Under the pieces are notes generated by a model, which ran no database searches, was not told the origin of the DNA, and saw nothing but the letters and a program-made list of their open reading frames with translations. A stretch of 64,000 nucleotides of DNA from assembly GCF_022682495.2 (NCBI RefSeq), contig NC_071390.1, forward strand, positions 101,750,294 through 101,814,293, given 5' to 3'. Source of the stretch: Desmodus rotundus. Taxonomy: Eukaryota > Chordata > Mammalia > Chiroptera > Phyllostomidae. The position numbers and the translations under genes are program-made. Position 1 is the stretch's first letter. Each line of letters begins with the position of its first letter. This document shows positions 43,720 through 56,142 of this stretch, piece by piece.

Positions 43720-44434
43720 TAAAATAGACATTTTCAGGGAAGCAGAACCAATGCCTGAATTGTCAGTGATAAACTTGCTCACAGTTAAGCCATTCATTCT
43801 CACTTTCATTGTCGTGTACCTGTGGAAAGGTACCTCACAGAGATCATTCATTGATGCTGTTGTGATGCTGTCCCAGGAGCTGATATGTAGAAGCAGTGAG
43901 CAAGGGAGAAAAGCTATGCTAATACAACCATTCTCATTTTCTTTTGCTACAATAAGGTTGGATCTGTCAGACATCCAGTTAAAGCCAGTGTGGGAGAGAG
44001 AACCTTACACAGCCGTGGAAAAACATAAATAGCTCCCTTCTAAATGCAATAGTGTTTAATATTGCTCTAATACTCTCGCCACTCTCTTCCCTGGAGTGAT
44101 CTAACCTCACTGACTGTGTACAGCTCCCTTGCTGGATTGGATTAGAGATGATCTGCCAACCCAGACAGGCACAGCTGGGTGAAGGGGCAACTCACCGCTG
44201 GCTCCCTGCTTTGGGGCTTCATCCAGCTTGTTGTAGGATCAGACACACTGGAAATGTTCTGGACTCTGAGTGGTGCAGGAGGGAAGGGTGCAAACCGGAG
44301 TCATTTGTAAAAGGTAAAAAAGAACGGAGGCACTCAAGAGAAATTAATCTTGTAACCACTCATTAATTAATCACAGAACTTCTCAATTAACTTCTATGAC
44401 CCATGAAGCACTGACTTGGGCACTGTGAACTACG
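43720..44434. other. unassigned stretch
   Basis: Frames at 43708-43974 (minus) and 43751-44032 (plus) overlap on opposite strands and show no family. No gene is called. Confidence 0.4.
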
Positions 44435-45585
44435 CAGCAGAGGTCTGCAAACTGCAGCCAGTCTACGGTCTGTTTTTGCATGGCCTGTGAGCTAGGGATG
44501 AATCTGAACATTTTCAGAGGTTACTAAAAGAGAAAAAATAAAAGCAAAACAAAAGAAAAAGAAGAAAATGTCAGTATTTGAAAAAACTCCATTCTTTACT
44601 TCTGAGTCCTCTTTACATTCACACTATTACCACACTCAACACTTCTGGCACCAAGAGTGTGGATATTTCTCCACACCAAACAATTCTCTGCAGAGAACTG
44701 GCTGGTGTCCTACAATTTAACTCAGTTTTGACTCTCTTGACCCAGAGATAGTGTCAGATCCCATAGGCTAAGGGCTCAGTTAGTGAGACTGCCTTCCACT
44801 CTGGATGCCAATCACAAGCAAAACCCACCTAGGTTACCCACAATATTTATCTGGTTTGGCTACAAATCGAAAATTTCCACAATCCCTCCTCATGTTTGTT
44901 TTATTTGTTAGAGAAACCCAAAGAACTCAGAAAAGTGCTTCCTTACATTAGTTTATGAAAGTATATGATAAAGGACACAGGTGAACAGCCAGGTGAAGAG
45001 AGACACAGGGCGAGGTCTGGGAGGGTCCTGAGCACAGGAGCATCTATCCCTGTGGAGTTGGGGTGTGTCACCCTCCTGCTGTGGCTGTGGTCGCCAGCCT
45101 GGGAGCTCTCTGAAGCCTGTAGTGTTGGGATTTTATGACAGTTTCTTCATGTAGATATAATCAGTTATTAACTCAATTTCCATCCCCTCTCCCATCTCTG
45201 GAGGGTGCAGGGGCACAGCAAATTCCAAGCTTCTAATCTGGTGACCAGCCCCATCCAGAAGCCCACCCAGAGTTGCTTCATTAGAACAGGAGACACTTAT
45301 ATCCCCCAAGAATTTACAAGGGTTTTAGTAGCTTTGTGTCAGGAGTTGGGGTCAAAAAACAAATGTTGGAATAAGAGGTGTTGCTAGAGCTCTTACCTGT
45401 TAAGAAACTACAGCAGTATTAGTAGCCCTGTGCCAGGAACCAGGGAGAAGGAAGGAAGCAGAGATCAATATATACTTTTGTCCTGTTATTCCACTATATG
45501 CTACTGAGATATATGTTGCCTGCAAAACCTAAAATACTGACTGTCTGGTCTTTTGCAGAAAGGGTTTGCTGATGCTTGCTATACA
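44435..45585 (+). mobile_element. hAT-type element split by a large insertion
   Basis: The left end (GCAGAGGTCTGCAAACTGCAGC..., CGGTCTGTTTTTGCATGGCC) is at 44436-44575. The right end (GCCTGCAAAACCTAAAATAC..., GCAGAAAGGGTTTGCTGATG) is at 45498-45583. The outermost parts are inverted (CTGCAAAC / GTTTGCTGATG), as in short hAT elements that are normally ~220 bases. The roughly 900 bases between them are unrelated. Confidence 0.6.
44580..45495. mobile_element. probable ancient LTR inserted in the hAT element
   Basis: Text such as CTCTGCAGAGAACTGGCTGG, TGACCCAGAGATAGTGTCAG, CACCTAGGTTACCCACAATA, GAACAGCCAGGTGAAGAGAG and TCTGGAGGGTGCAGGGGCAC reads as one long old repeat of LTR type. I cannot name the family, its orientation or exact ends. 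No viral genes are present. Confidence 0.4.
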
Positions 45586-45639
45586 TAGAAGTAACCCTCA
45601 AATAAGTTAGAGTCTAGGAAGGAAATTAAAACAATAAAA

Positions 45640-45870
45640 ATAATAAGCACAATACCATCCTTTTGCCATTTCCTATGTAATAAGCACAGAGGTAAGTGTA
45701 TTACATTCATTGTCTCATTTAATCTTCCTCAGAAAAACCTATGAGGAAGTTACAGTTATTATCAATTTACCAAGGAAGATCCCAAGACTTAAAAAGGTTA
45801 ATCACCAAGACCACATTAATGACCAGACCTGACATTAAAGTCCACGCTGGCTGACCCAGAGCATTAAAGC
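45640..45870 (-). mobile_element. MIR-type SINE, antisense
   Basis: TTAATCTTCCTCAGAAAAACCTATGAGGAAG, TTACCAAGGAAGATCCCAAG, GGTTAATCACCAAGACCAC and GTCCACGCTGGCTGACCCAG follow an antisense MIR/MIR3 order. Confidence 0.5.
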
Positions 45871-45989
45871 ACTCATTTTGGGCACACAATTGAGAGTGAC
45901 AAAAGATAGGAAGTGGTAGGTATCTCAGAGAACACAAAAACACCACATGCTGTAGACAACACAGAGGCAGCAGATAGCACTCCCAGAGG

Positions 45990-46440
45990 GGTGTTCAGGG
46001 AAGAGTCCATGGGCAAGGCAGCTTTTAAAGTGGGCCTGGAAAGATGGGCGTGATGTAGACGTGTGGCCTGATTGTGTAGGACAAGCAGCTATGGGACAGG
46101 CTGGAGGTAGAAGCATTTGAGGGGTGTTGGGGAGCAGGGATTCCCATTCAACAGGAAGAGAGTGTGCAGGAAGGGAGGCCTGAGGGAAACCTAGAGTAGG
46201 GGGAGATCCTAGGCAGTGCTGAATGCTGAAGGGAAAAGAGGGAATTTAGATAAACGAGACTGAACATTTATGACTAAACAGTTGGCACAATCAGTGTGAT
46301 GTTCTGGGGAGATTACTCTAACAGGAACGTGTTGGGTGAATTGGAGGAAGGAGAAATAGAGGCAGAAAAGTGAATTAGGAGACTACGAACAGTAATCCAG
46401 ATCCAGGACTAGTAGAGAAATAACACAACGTGAGAGAGAG
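45990..46440 (+). mobile_element. unassigned ancient mammalian repeat (same kind as 16400)
   Basis: GGGAAGAGTCCATGGGCAAG, GCTTTTAAAGTGGGCCTGG, GAGATTACTCTAACAGGAAC and GACTACGAACAGTAATCCAG are the middle and end of the repeat also seen at 16400-17000. Confidence 0.45.
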
Positions 46441-49288
46441 ATGGAAGGAGTGTTGTTAAGGTCTCTACCTACCTTTTGTCCAAAATCAATACGTGACGCG
46501 AGAGGGAAGTGTAAATGGCCTGGCAATGACCCCCTTTCGGGCTAAATAGTGCTTTTTCATGGCATCATCACTCTAATTCTCCAGCCTGGGGCCGACACAC
46601 GCACGTACACACCAGTTTTACTAACTAAAGGTTCCGGTGTTGGTTCTCTTGATAAAGTCATTACTCGATATTTGTTTTCATGGAATTTTACCTGACTAAA
46701 AAGTCAGTGGTCTGGGGTTAGGTGGGGGGTGCAGGCATTAACGCCCACACAGTGTGATTTACCAAGTCTACAACCCACAGGGATCGTCCTCTGAAGGGCG
46801 GTGACATCTGTAACAGATCAACAGCTCACACTACCTGACTTGGAAGTCAAAACTCGAGTTTTAACTCGTATTTTGAAGCTCCTATGCCAGACCTCCTTTT
46901 CTATTGTGAACGCAAATGGCCCAATCGCCAACAGCAAGCTTGGGCTCCTTTCCGCCCTATTGTGCCTTTGGATCCCAAGTCCCACCACCCTCAACACCTG
47001 AGCCACCAATGAGCCCAAGAGGAAAGACTTGAGTAGAGGAAGCAAGCAGGGTTGTCAGAGGAGCTATTCTGGGCCTTCTTGTTATTCACTGGGCACCGCT
47101 CATTCCGTTTGTGATTCACAGTGCAGCAGCTGTGTTTCGGTTTCTCCTGTAAGGCGAGCTGCGGAGAACTCTCGCTAATTAAAATGGACAAAAGAGACCA
47201 CAAATGACTTTACCAGTTACCACCAGGTTGACAGTCGATAGATTACAACTAAATCTCGGTCAACTGCATCATGCTGTAGCTCTTCAGTGTCTATTTGAGG
47301 ACCTAAAGCAGGTGATGTTTTCAGCCCAGATCCAGAGTTTAAAACTTGTGTAATATAATGTAAGCCTACCTACAGTTTTATGAGAATTTCTGTTAAGTTT
47401 TGGGGGGCTTGGCCAGAATGCTGTCATATTTCATTTTCAAAGAATATATTTTTGGGGGGAATGGTGTTTCCTATATATACTCCCCATCATCAGCAACATC
47501 CATATGAGTTATTTATAAACTGCTGCCAAACTCTCAAAACTTTTGGACTTATGGCATAATGAAGTTGATTCTTTCCCCTCTCTTTCAGTCTCACTGTGGA
47601 TGGAGGAACAGGTAATCACAAAGCTTCGAGAGGCCCTTGGTGGGTTTGTGTGGTAGGAGAGAGCTTGTGAGAAGAAAGGAAAAACTGGAAAGTTGAGAAA
47701 TAAAAACAGTTCCTGGCAAAATGGCTGAGAACAGGAGTCACTCCATCATGTGGTGATTCTGTGCAGGCCTGTAGGGAGGGAGGGCTGGCAGCGCACCCCA
47801 CCACAGGGCTGGTCACTGGGAAAGAGCGATGGTTCCTCAGGCTGTCACAGGACTGCGCCCTGCCTCTTCAGTATGCTGTCAGGACACTTACTGGCCCACG
47901 AAGGCGTCCTTGGGCCACTGAAGAAGAAGTGAATGCACATGTACGACTTCAGGTAAGAGGCACAGAAAAAAGGTTTGTTTTCTTTCCCCTGTATGTTGGA
48001 GACCTGGGCTCTAGTTTTGATCTTAACTAGCAACTAGATGTGTGGCCCAGGATGAAATCACTTAGCATCTATGAATTCCAGTTATGTTTTAGGAATAAAG
48101 AGGGAATCTGAGGAAGACATTCCCCCTGGCCTTAAACTTCCCTGGGCCTATAAGCTACCAGTGTATCTGGTAGCAGCGATAGATGGGGAAGTCTGGGGCA
48201 GTGGTTCTTCTAAAGTTTCTCCTGTCTAGTCATGTCTATAATCGGGCCAAGTCTTGTAGCCTGTGGTATTAACACGAGGCACAAAATAACTGTGTGTCAT
48301 CAGAAACAGTTTGGAAAAGACATTTCCCCTAACTAAATTAAATTTCACTGCTCAAAAATAATAAAATGCTATAGAAAGAAAATATCAACGCCACCACAAA
48401 TCAGCATTGGAGGAACAGCTCCAGAAAACATCTGGAAAATAGCCTTAAGTTAACAAACCACTAGATAAAATGTTTGATTTCCCAGTCACTGATGCTACTA
48501 ACTGCAAAAGCAGTTAAAAGGTTTTATGAGGAATAATATCTTGGCACTGGATGAACAGCGAGAAAGCCAGCTGTTTGCACTTGCTGAGGAACAAGTGCCA
48601 ATGTACATGCTATAATCCACACTGTGTGCAGAGGATGGACTGGCCAAGCGGACAACGTCAGGGCAAGTCCCGACTGGGCAGGAGTGATCAGACCGCTGGG
48701 ACTAAATAACAGGCAAATGCCTCTTTTTACAACAATAGCTCACTTCCAGGGCAACTTCCTTGTGAAATGTTGTTTCTTGCTATATATTCGTTCATTTGCT
48801 TTTACTAGAAATTTATATCACTACCTGGAAAGAACTTCTATTTCCAGGCAACAGTCCCTCTAAACCATAACAGATGTTGGAAACCCTCTGAGACCAGCCT
48901 AATGAGAAAAGAAGGGGGTGGGGGGGGGTATCAGCAAGGACTGTATTAGTGACAGACAGAAAAGGGACCCAGAGGTGAGTGATGTGAAGAGAGATAAGCT
49001 GATAAACACACTAAAGCAAGATAACATTAAGCCTTCAAACTTCTCACCTTAAAGAACTGGAGGGTTATATCCTTCCAAAAGACATTTTGAAGGAGACTAA
49101 GGTAAATTTGCAAACAAAGGGAAAAAGAAGGAGTGTTCAGACATCAGGACAGCATGCTGTTTGCAACGCTACTTGGGCACTCATTGGAATCAGCACTTCC
49201 GTGGCATTTAAAAGGAAAAGTCTGATCAAGTTTGCCATCATTCATTCAATGATTATTTTTGAGCTCCTTAGTATGTTTTAGGAAAGCT
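46441..49288. other. long stretch without a recognised gene
   Basis: About 2.85 kb. Overlapping short frames at 46801-47045 and 47745-48033 on both strands have no domain. A G-rich run (GGGGGTGGGGGGGGG) lies near 48914-48928. No exon structure is supported. Confidence 0.4.
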
Positions 49289-49497
49289 TTTCCCTTTTTT
49301 TTTTTAATTTTATTTATTTATTTTTAGAAAGAGGGGAAAGGAGGGAGAAAGAGAGGGAGAGAAACATCGATCGGTTGCCTCTCATACAGGGATCTGAACC
49401 CACAACCCAGGCGTGTGCCCTGACCAGGAATTAAACCAGTGAACTTTTGCTTTGAGGGACGATGCCCAACCCACTGAGCCACACTGGTCAGGAGCCT
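49289..49497 (-). mobile_element. VES-type bat SINE (long-body form), antisense
   Basis: Reversed tail TTTTAATTTTATTTATTTAT, GA-rich part, then ACCCACAACCCAGGCGTG, CCAGGAATTAAACCAGTG, CACTGAGCCACACTGGTCAGG. Confidence 0.93.
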
Positions 49498-50035
49498 TTC
49501 CTTCTCTTAATGGTGACCTTCAAAGACCAGAAGTCTTTAATTTTCACAAAGTCAAATCATTTAATTCTTCTATGTTACTACTTGTGCTTTTTGTAGTCAC
49601 CCCAACGCCTCCCTCTACCTCATTATATTGGCCAGGTCCAACCAGGAAACAAAAACCACACCAGTTTATTTAAACAGAAAAGGGTACTAGAAACTATTTT
49701 AAGTAGTAAAATGTGGTGAACCAGTAAGAGAGATAAAAGAGGATTCTGAGAGGTATACAGAGCCACTACTCCCGCTAAAGCCAATGGAGAATGAACAAGG
49801 AAGGACGATCTGAAATTTAGAGGAGGCATCTCCCCACCAAGGATGATTTTTCAGACCTCCAAGGAGATGTGTGACTGCCACTGGAACCTTCAGCCTGCTG
49901 GTGAAAATGGGACTGCTGGGGGACACCAGCCACAGTAGCCCACTGCTGGGGGACAGAGACATGTGGCAGAGGTCACTGACCTCAGCTCAAGTCTCAAGAT
50001 ATGTGCTTGTAGTTAAAACACTCTTAGCAAAGGAT
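49498..50035. other. unassigned stretch, perhaps old LTR
   Basis: The part at 49625-49990 (AACCAGGAAACAAAAACC..., TTATTTAAACAGAAAAGG...) looks like a decayed interspersed repeat. No family is given and no gene is seen. Confidence 0.3.
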
Positions 50036-50279
50036 GCTCTGAGTAGTGTAGTGCAGTGGGTTGGGCATCACCCCACAAACCAAAAGGTCACCTGTTCAAT
50101 TCTCTGTCAAGAGCACATGCCTGGGCTGTGGGCTTGGTCCTGGTTGGGGGCGTGTCAGAGGCTCCCAACCGGGACCAGAGAAACATAGATGTTCCTCTCC
50201 CTCTCTTTTTCCCTCCCTTCCCCTCTCTCTAAAATTAAATACATAAAATCTTTTAAAAAAAAGAAAAAAAAAAAAAAGG
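50036..50279 (+). mobile_element. VES-type bat SINE (long-body form)
   Basis: GTGTAGTGCAGTGGGTTGGG, CACCTGTTCAATTCTCTG, ACATGCCTGGGCTGTGGG, CT-rich, then an A-rich tail (50257-50279). Flanks AACACTCTTAGCAAAGG and AACACTCCTAGCAAGGG are a diverged target duplication. Confidence 0.92.
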
Positions 50280-50540
50280 AAAAGAAGAACACTCCTAGCA
50301 AGGGAATGAGGAAAGGGAAGGGAAGGGAATTCAGGACCAAGAAGACAGAAAGAGCCCAACAGGTAGGAGGTAAAACAGAAAAGCAGAGTAACAGAACCTG
50401 AGTGCTAATGTCTAATGGGACTAAGAGAACTGCCTTGGTCCTGGATTTTTACAATATATTTGCAGTTTCCTCTATGAGATTTTTTTCTTCTAGCCCATCC
50501 TCATCTAATCCCATTTAACCTTTATACCTCTTTTTTAATC
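50280..50540. other. short spacer
   Basis: No gene is seen. Confidence 0.4.
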
Positions 50541-52525
50541 AATTTGTAGTTTTGGGTTTTTTTTCTTTTTTTATTGTTATTCAATTACAGTTGCCCTAAT
50601 TTTCTCCCATTGTTCTCCCCTGCCCCGCCCTCACCCCAGTCAGCCTCCACCTTGTTGTCCATTACCGTGGGTCCTTTATACATGTTCCTTGACTAAACCC
50701 TTCCCCTTCTTTCCCTGTTATCCCCCTTCCCCATGCCCTCTAGTCACTGTCCGTTTCTTCTTTATTTCCACGTCTCCGGTTCTGTGTTGCTCACTTGTTT
50801 GTTTTGTTGATTAGGTTCCATTTATAGGTGAGATCATATGGTATTTGTCTTTCACTGACTGGCTTACCTCACTTAGCTTAATATTCTCCAGTTCTATCCA
50901 TGCTGTTGTGAAGGGTAGGAGCTCCTTCTGTCTTTCTCCTGCATAGTATTCCATTCTGTAAATGTCCCACAGCTTTTTGATCAACTCATTAACTGATGCA
51001 CACTTAGGCTGTTTCCAGCACTTGGTTATTATAAATAACATTACTGTGAACACTGGGGTGCATAGGTTCTTTTGAATTGGTGTTTCAGAATTCTTAGGGT
51101 ATAATCCCAGCAGTGGGATTGCTGGATCAAAAGGCAGTTCCTGGAATTTCTGAGGAAATTCCATACTGTTTTCCGCAGTGGCTGTACCAGTCTGCATTCC
51201 CACCAACAGTGTACTAGGGTTCTCTTTTCTCCACATCCTCTCCAGAAGGTGTTTGTTGATTTGTTCATGTTGGCCATTCTAATTGGTATGAAGTGGTATC
51301 TCATTGTGTTGTAACTTGCATCTCTCTGACGTCTTGTGATGCTGAGCATCCTTTCATATGTCTCTGGGCCCTCTGTATGTCCTCCTTGGAGAAGTGTCTG
51401 TTCAGGTCCTTTACCTATTTTTTAATTGGATTCTTTGTCTTCCTGAAGTGGAGTTATGTGAGTTCTTTATATATTTTGGAGATCAAACCCTTGTCTGAGT
51501 TGTCATTGGCAAATATATTTTCCCATACAATTGGTTCCCTTTTCACTTTCCTGATGTTTTCTTTAGTGGTACAGAAGCTTTCAAATTTGATGTAGTCCCA
51601 TTTGTTTATTCTTTCCTTTATATCCCTTGCCCTAGGAGACATATTGGCAAAGATATTACTGCATGGGATATCTGACATTTTCCTGCATATGTTCTCCTCT
51701 AGGACTTTTACGGTGTCACGACTCATATCTATCTGGAGTTTATTTTTGTGTATGGTTTGAGTTGGTGGTCTGGTTTCTTTTTATTTGGTTGGTTTTTTGC
51801 ATATAACTGTCCAGATCTCCCAGCACCATTTATTGAAGAGGCTATTTTTACTCCATTTTATGCTCCTGCCCCCTTTGTCAAATATTAATTGACCATAGAG
51901 CCATGGGTTCTCTATTCTGTTCCATTGATCCATGTGTCTGTTCTTATGCCAGTACCAGACTGTTTTGATTACAGTGGTCTTGTAGTATAGTTTGATATTA
52001 GGTATTGTGATCCCTCCTACTTTGTTCTTCTTTCTCAAAATTGCTGAAACTATTCAGAGTCATTTATGATTCCATATAATTTTTTGAAATATTTGTTCTA
52101 TATCTGTGAAATATATCATTGGTATATTGTTAGGGATTGCATTGAATCTATAGACTGCTTTGGGTAGTATGAATATTTTAATATTAATTCTTCCAATCCA
52201 TGAACATGGTGTATGCTTCCCTTTATTTGCGTCTTCCTTACTTTCTTTCTTCAGTGTTGTGTAGTTTTCTGAGTATAGGTCTTTTACCTCCTTGGTTAAG
52301 TTTATTCCTAGGTACTTTAGCTGTCTTGTTGCTATAGTAAATAGGACTTTTTTTCCCTAGCTTCTGTTTCTGATATTTCATTGTTGGTGTACAAAAATGC
52401 CTTCAATTTCTGAATATTGTATCCCACTGCTTTGCCAAATTCATTTATTAGGTCGAGTAGTTTCTGGTGGATCCTATGGGGTTTTCCATGTACACTATCA
52501 TGTCATCTGCAAACAATGAGTTCTA
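50541..52525 (-). mobile_element. LINE-1, 5'-truncated, antisense (ORF2 C-terminal part and 3'UTR)
   Basis: ORF2 text is clear on the minus strand: [20 protein letters not shown] near 52038-51970, [18 protein letters not shown] near 51200, and the terminal [13 protein letters not shown]...PKCASVNELIKKLWDIYRMEYYAG frame, with a stop at 50811-50813. These segments are in different frames with stops between, so no reverse transcriptase can be made. The 3'UTR runs to about 50541. The 5' edge near 52525 is the usual truncation, leaving roughly the last third of an L1. Divergence is moderate and bat-type. Confidence 0.88.
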
Positions 52526-54814
52526 CACCTTTCAATATCAGTTTAGCTATATCCCCTTCTGGGTGCCTTCTCACATCTGCCACCTTCCACTCCTGCCACC
52601 AGCACATAGTCAGGGGTTCCTTTGACTGCCAAATGTACTTGCACTTAACCTTGTGATCAAACCTGAGGTCCTTAGAGATTATGTTTTGTTCTGCACCGTG
52701 CCTCCGGATCATAACACAGTTCTCAGAATGCTGTTAGCATTTCAGCAATTGATAAAGTTGTTTTTTTTTAATCTAAGTCCATTGCTCTCTTTTCTGTATT
52801 CCAAACCACTTTACTCATACTTCTGCCATGGAATTTATTACTTATTCTCATTTTTGTATGTTGTTTCCTTTCCCAAAGAAACTATTAGCTCTTACTAATC
52901 TTTGCATTCCTATGGTTGACAAGTGTCATGCATTGCACAGAGTAAGAACATTTTTAATATTTGCTATATTAAAGGCCACCAAACTCGTAAAAGGTGGTGA
53001 TAATATAATAAAACTATTTTGGCTTATGAACTGGTTCCAAAGACATTTCCTTTTATAACTTTGTCAGAAAGCATGCAGGAATCTTGGGGATATTGGTTTA
53101 AAGTCATTTGGCTGCAAGAAACAAATTAGTTTAAATAGAAAACAGAAGCGTTTCTTACTATAAGGAGTAAGACTGCTGTTGAAACTCTGGAATGGGTTAG
53201 ACTCTGGCACTCAGTGGACCCCCAGTCTCTTGCAGAAACAGCCTGTGTCACTCCTGTCTACTTCCTCTCTGCTTCAGCCTCCCACTCACCATGATCTTCC
53301 ATTCTTTCCTTCATCCTTTTCCTTCTTTTCTTTGCTCATAACAACGATGACATTACAAGGCGTAGGAGGGAAATGCTGTTGATAGGCATTCCCTAAGGTT
53401 GAAGATGGCCTCCTACAGCTCCAGAATTTGCAGCTCCCCCGTTCAAGAGAGATTCCACACTGAGACTGGATTATGTTATTCAATCCCAAATTGAGAGTAA
53501 AGGGACTCTGATTTATGCAGTTTGTGTTGAGTGCCTACTCCTTGTTCAATCAACTAGAGGGTCATGCAGCAAAAGTGTAGCTAAGGGTCATCCCTGTAAA
53601 TATGGGGTGGGGAGTAGGGACCAGAGGTTAGGAAGGAAAGGAAACTAAATGGAACTAGATAGAAGGAGGCTAATACATTATCCACTATACCAAGCCCCCC
53701 CAGGAGGAATCCAGGTCAGTGGCAGGGGGTGGGGGATTAGGTGGGGAGGGAGGATCCCATACAACTATAGGGCTGGCCTTAAGTTTAATAGTCAGCGATA
53801 CAATGTAGGTAGGGTAGTGTCAGGTTTGATGCGACTTGGCAAACATGAAGGGCCTAGAACTCACCCCTAATTGCATCAGATACGACCATTTATGGGTCTG
53901 GGCTCCTTTGGCAGATCCAATATTGCTCAGTGGTAGCTTGTTAAAGGGTGAGGTTTGGCCAGCAGGTGAAGGTATTGGGGCTGGGGAAAACGGAGGCTCA
54001 TGACTTCTAGTGTTTTGTGTACCAGCTGAGTATCATCACCCAAATTGACTGCTTGGAAAGGCAGCACTTATTTATGTAGTTAAATGTGTTTTGGTATTAA
54101 AAAAATGAATTTCATTATATTCTATCACATTCATACCACTTGTCATGTATTTATTATAGAAGATGACATTGAGCAAGCTGTACATTCAATGTCTTGTTTG
54201 CTTTACTAATGGAAAAATGACAAAGGAAATCAACAACAACAGCAAAAAAACTCTACATGTTCTTATCTACCCTGCTGCCCATTGTCAATAGTTAACTACC
54301 TTTCTAGAGTCGTGTGGACTTTTCTAATTTGAACTCACAACTCATTGACCAGAAGGGGTCCCACGGCCGATCTAACCGTGTGCTGAAAGGCGGTGTTAGG
54401 ACTACTTAGTGACCGGCACTACAGACTGCTTGTCTTCTGTCACACCTGTCCCCCAGCCACATCTCTGCCTCAACACTAATGGTGTGTTATATCCATAAGA
54501 TATTTTGAAATTAAAGCAGATAGGATAGTCTTATCAGAAAAAGTAAACACTTAATACTGAAATTTTAGGTGTAGGAGAAGTGGGATCATAGAAACAGAAA
54601 TGGATGTAGATACAGAACTTCCTGTCCTCTCAAATGAGAATGCTAGATAAACATCTTTATTTAAGTTGGCACATTGTGCTGAAATTCTTTTTGAAGTGTT
54701 GGGTACTACGGAATGTGGATGAGAAAAGGGGTTCTATGGAAAGTAACCGCACAGAATCATAAATTCCTAACTGGGCAGGTCCTGGTGGGTAGGCATGCCC
54801 CAGGCATACAAGTC
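52526..54814. other. long stretch without a recognised gene
   Basis: The part at 53090-53480 (GGCTGCAAGAAACAAATTAG..., CCTACAGCTCCAGAATTTGC) resembles an old interspersed repeat I cannot name. A 79-codon and other short frames lack motifs. No gene is seen. Confidence 0.4.
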
Positions 54815-55148
54815 TTTTTTTTTTTTTTTTTTAACTAAAAGGCTTATCTTTGCCTTAAGCTCCCTCTGCCCACTGTTTCTGTGTATCTAGGTTAACAAAC
54901 CTCTGAAATGCACCCTTTCAGACCCCTTAAGAGAGCACTAATCTTAACTATCCTGTAATCCCATCCCTACTGCTTCCTCCCAACTCCCTGTAATCTTTCG
55001 TACATTCCCTCTGTAATCTCAAATGCATCTCACAACTGTTCTTTTCCAGAGTGTTTGAGATCTTGCTTCCTGGCATGTGTAGTCAGTTTAGTTCAAATAA
55101 ACTTTTATAAAAATTCTCTAGGGGTCTGGACTTTTCTTACGTCAACAG
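54815..55148 (+). mobile_element. putative LTR 3' part
   Basis: A T run (54817-54834) is followed by TTGCCTTAAGCTCCCTCTGC..., a run of C/T-rich text, AAATAAACTTTTATAAAAATTC (polyadenylation signal near 55098) and an ending ...CTTACGTCAACA. A poly(A) signal shortly before a CA terminus fits an LTR R-U5, but no matching 5' end was identified. Confidence 0.35.
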
Positions 55149-55898
55149 GGATGTAAAGTTGAAGGATTGTAGCAAAATTAGTTAAGAAATATTTTAATAA
55201 CTTTGGTTCCATATCCAACACCTAAAATTTTTTCCCTTCTAATTACCAAGAAATAAACTATTCTTTATCCATTTAGTTTTTAAATTCCCATGCATTCCTC
55301 TCAGATTAATTGCATGACTATTAAACTCTTCCTAAGCACACTCCTCTCCTAGCCGGGTAGTCTTCTGCAGTCAGAGCGCAGCTACCGTCCACAAGATGGC
55401 AGTGAAAGCCCACCGACACGTCCCACCACAGCAGAGAAAAATTAGTCCAGAGAGATGGGGGAGGTGGAACTTTCTAATCTGGGGCTGTTATATTTTAGAG
55501 CCTCAGAAATTGGGCTTTGTAAAAAGCTCAATTAAAAAAATTTAAAGATGTATTAATGACAAAGTATTTTCAGTAATCTAACTAGATTACATTTTCTGGG
55601 GATCTCTCCCCCCCTCCCCCAATTACAAGAGAAACTTTATTTAGATCAGAAGTAGTACAATAGAAGTGAGCCAGCGGGGCTGTGTATGCTCAGGAAACAA
55701 GTTACAAGCAAAAGAAGGGCCCTTGGAGCTCAGGAGAGAAAAAGGCAAAGCTAACAACGCACCTGGGGGAAGATGAGGGGGACGGCAAAGCCACGGGGCG
55801 TGCTCCAGACAGGGAGAGTGCACTCTGGTGATTCTTTTGATAAAACAGCATCATTCTGAACACCACTGCCTGGGTGAAGCTTGCTAAGATATGTTTAA
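55149..55898. other. unassigned stretch
   Basis: No gene is seen. A C-rich run lies at 55608-55620. Confidence 0.4.
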
Positions 55899-55909
55899 AA
55901 GTTCTCAGT
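55899..55909. repeat. target-site duplication of SINE, left copy
   Basis: AAGTTCTCAGT, repeated at 56132-56142, though the left copy is preceded by a further A. Confidence 0.85.
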
Positions 55910-56131
55910 CCCCTGGTTGGTGTGGCTCAGTGGACCGATTGTTGGCCTGTGAACCAAAAGGTTGCTGGTTCGATTCCCAGTCAGGGCACATGCCTGGGGT
56001 GCGGGCCAAGTCCCCAGCAGGGGGTGTGCAAGAGGTAAGTACACATTGATGCTTCTCTCCCTCTCTTTCTCCCTCCTTTCCCCTCTCTCTAAAAATAAAT
56101 AAAACTTTTAAAGAATTAAATAAAGTAAAAG
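55910..56131 (+). mobile_element. VES-type bat SINE (long-body form), well preserved
   Basis: CCCCTGGTTGGTGTGGCTCA, GGTTGCTGGTTCGATTCCCA, GGGCACATGCCTGGGGTGCG, CCAAGTCCCCAGCAGGGGGT, CT-rich, AAAAATAAATAAAAC. Eleven-base target duplications fix the ends. The A- and B-box-like parts are close to the tRNA pattern. Confidence 0.95.
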
Positions 56132-56142
56132 AAGTTCTCAGT

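Noticed and set aside
43257..43727. 156-codon plus-strand frame opposite HAL1 ORF1
   Set aside because: It is the antisense shadow of the HAL1 leader and ORF1.
48914..48928. G-run as a quadruplex regulatory site
   Set aside because: A single interrupted homopolymer with no gene or promoter nearby is not enough support.
50811..52038. Active L1 ORF2
   Set aside because: The coding part is 5' truncated and lies in several frames with stops, lacking the endonuclease and most of the reverse transcriptase.
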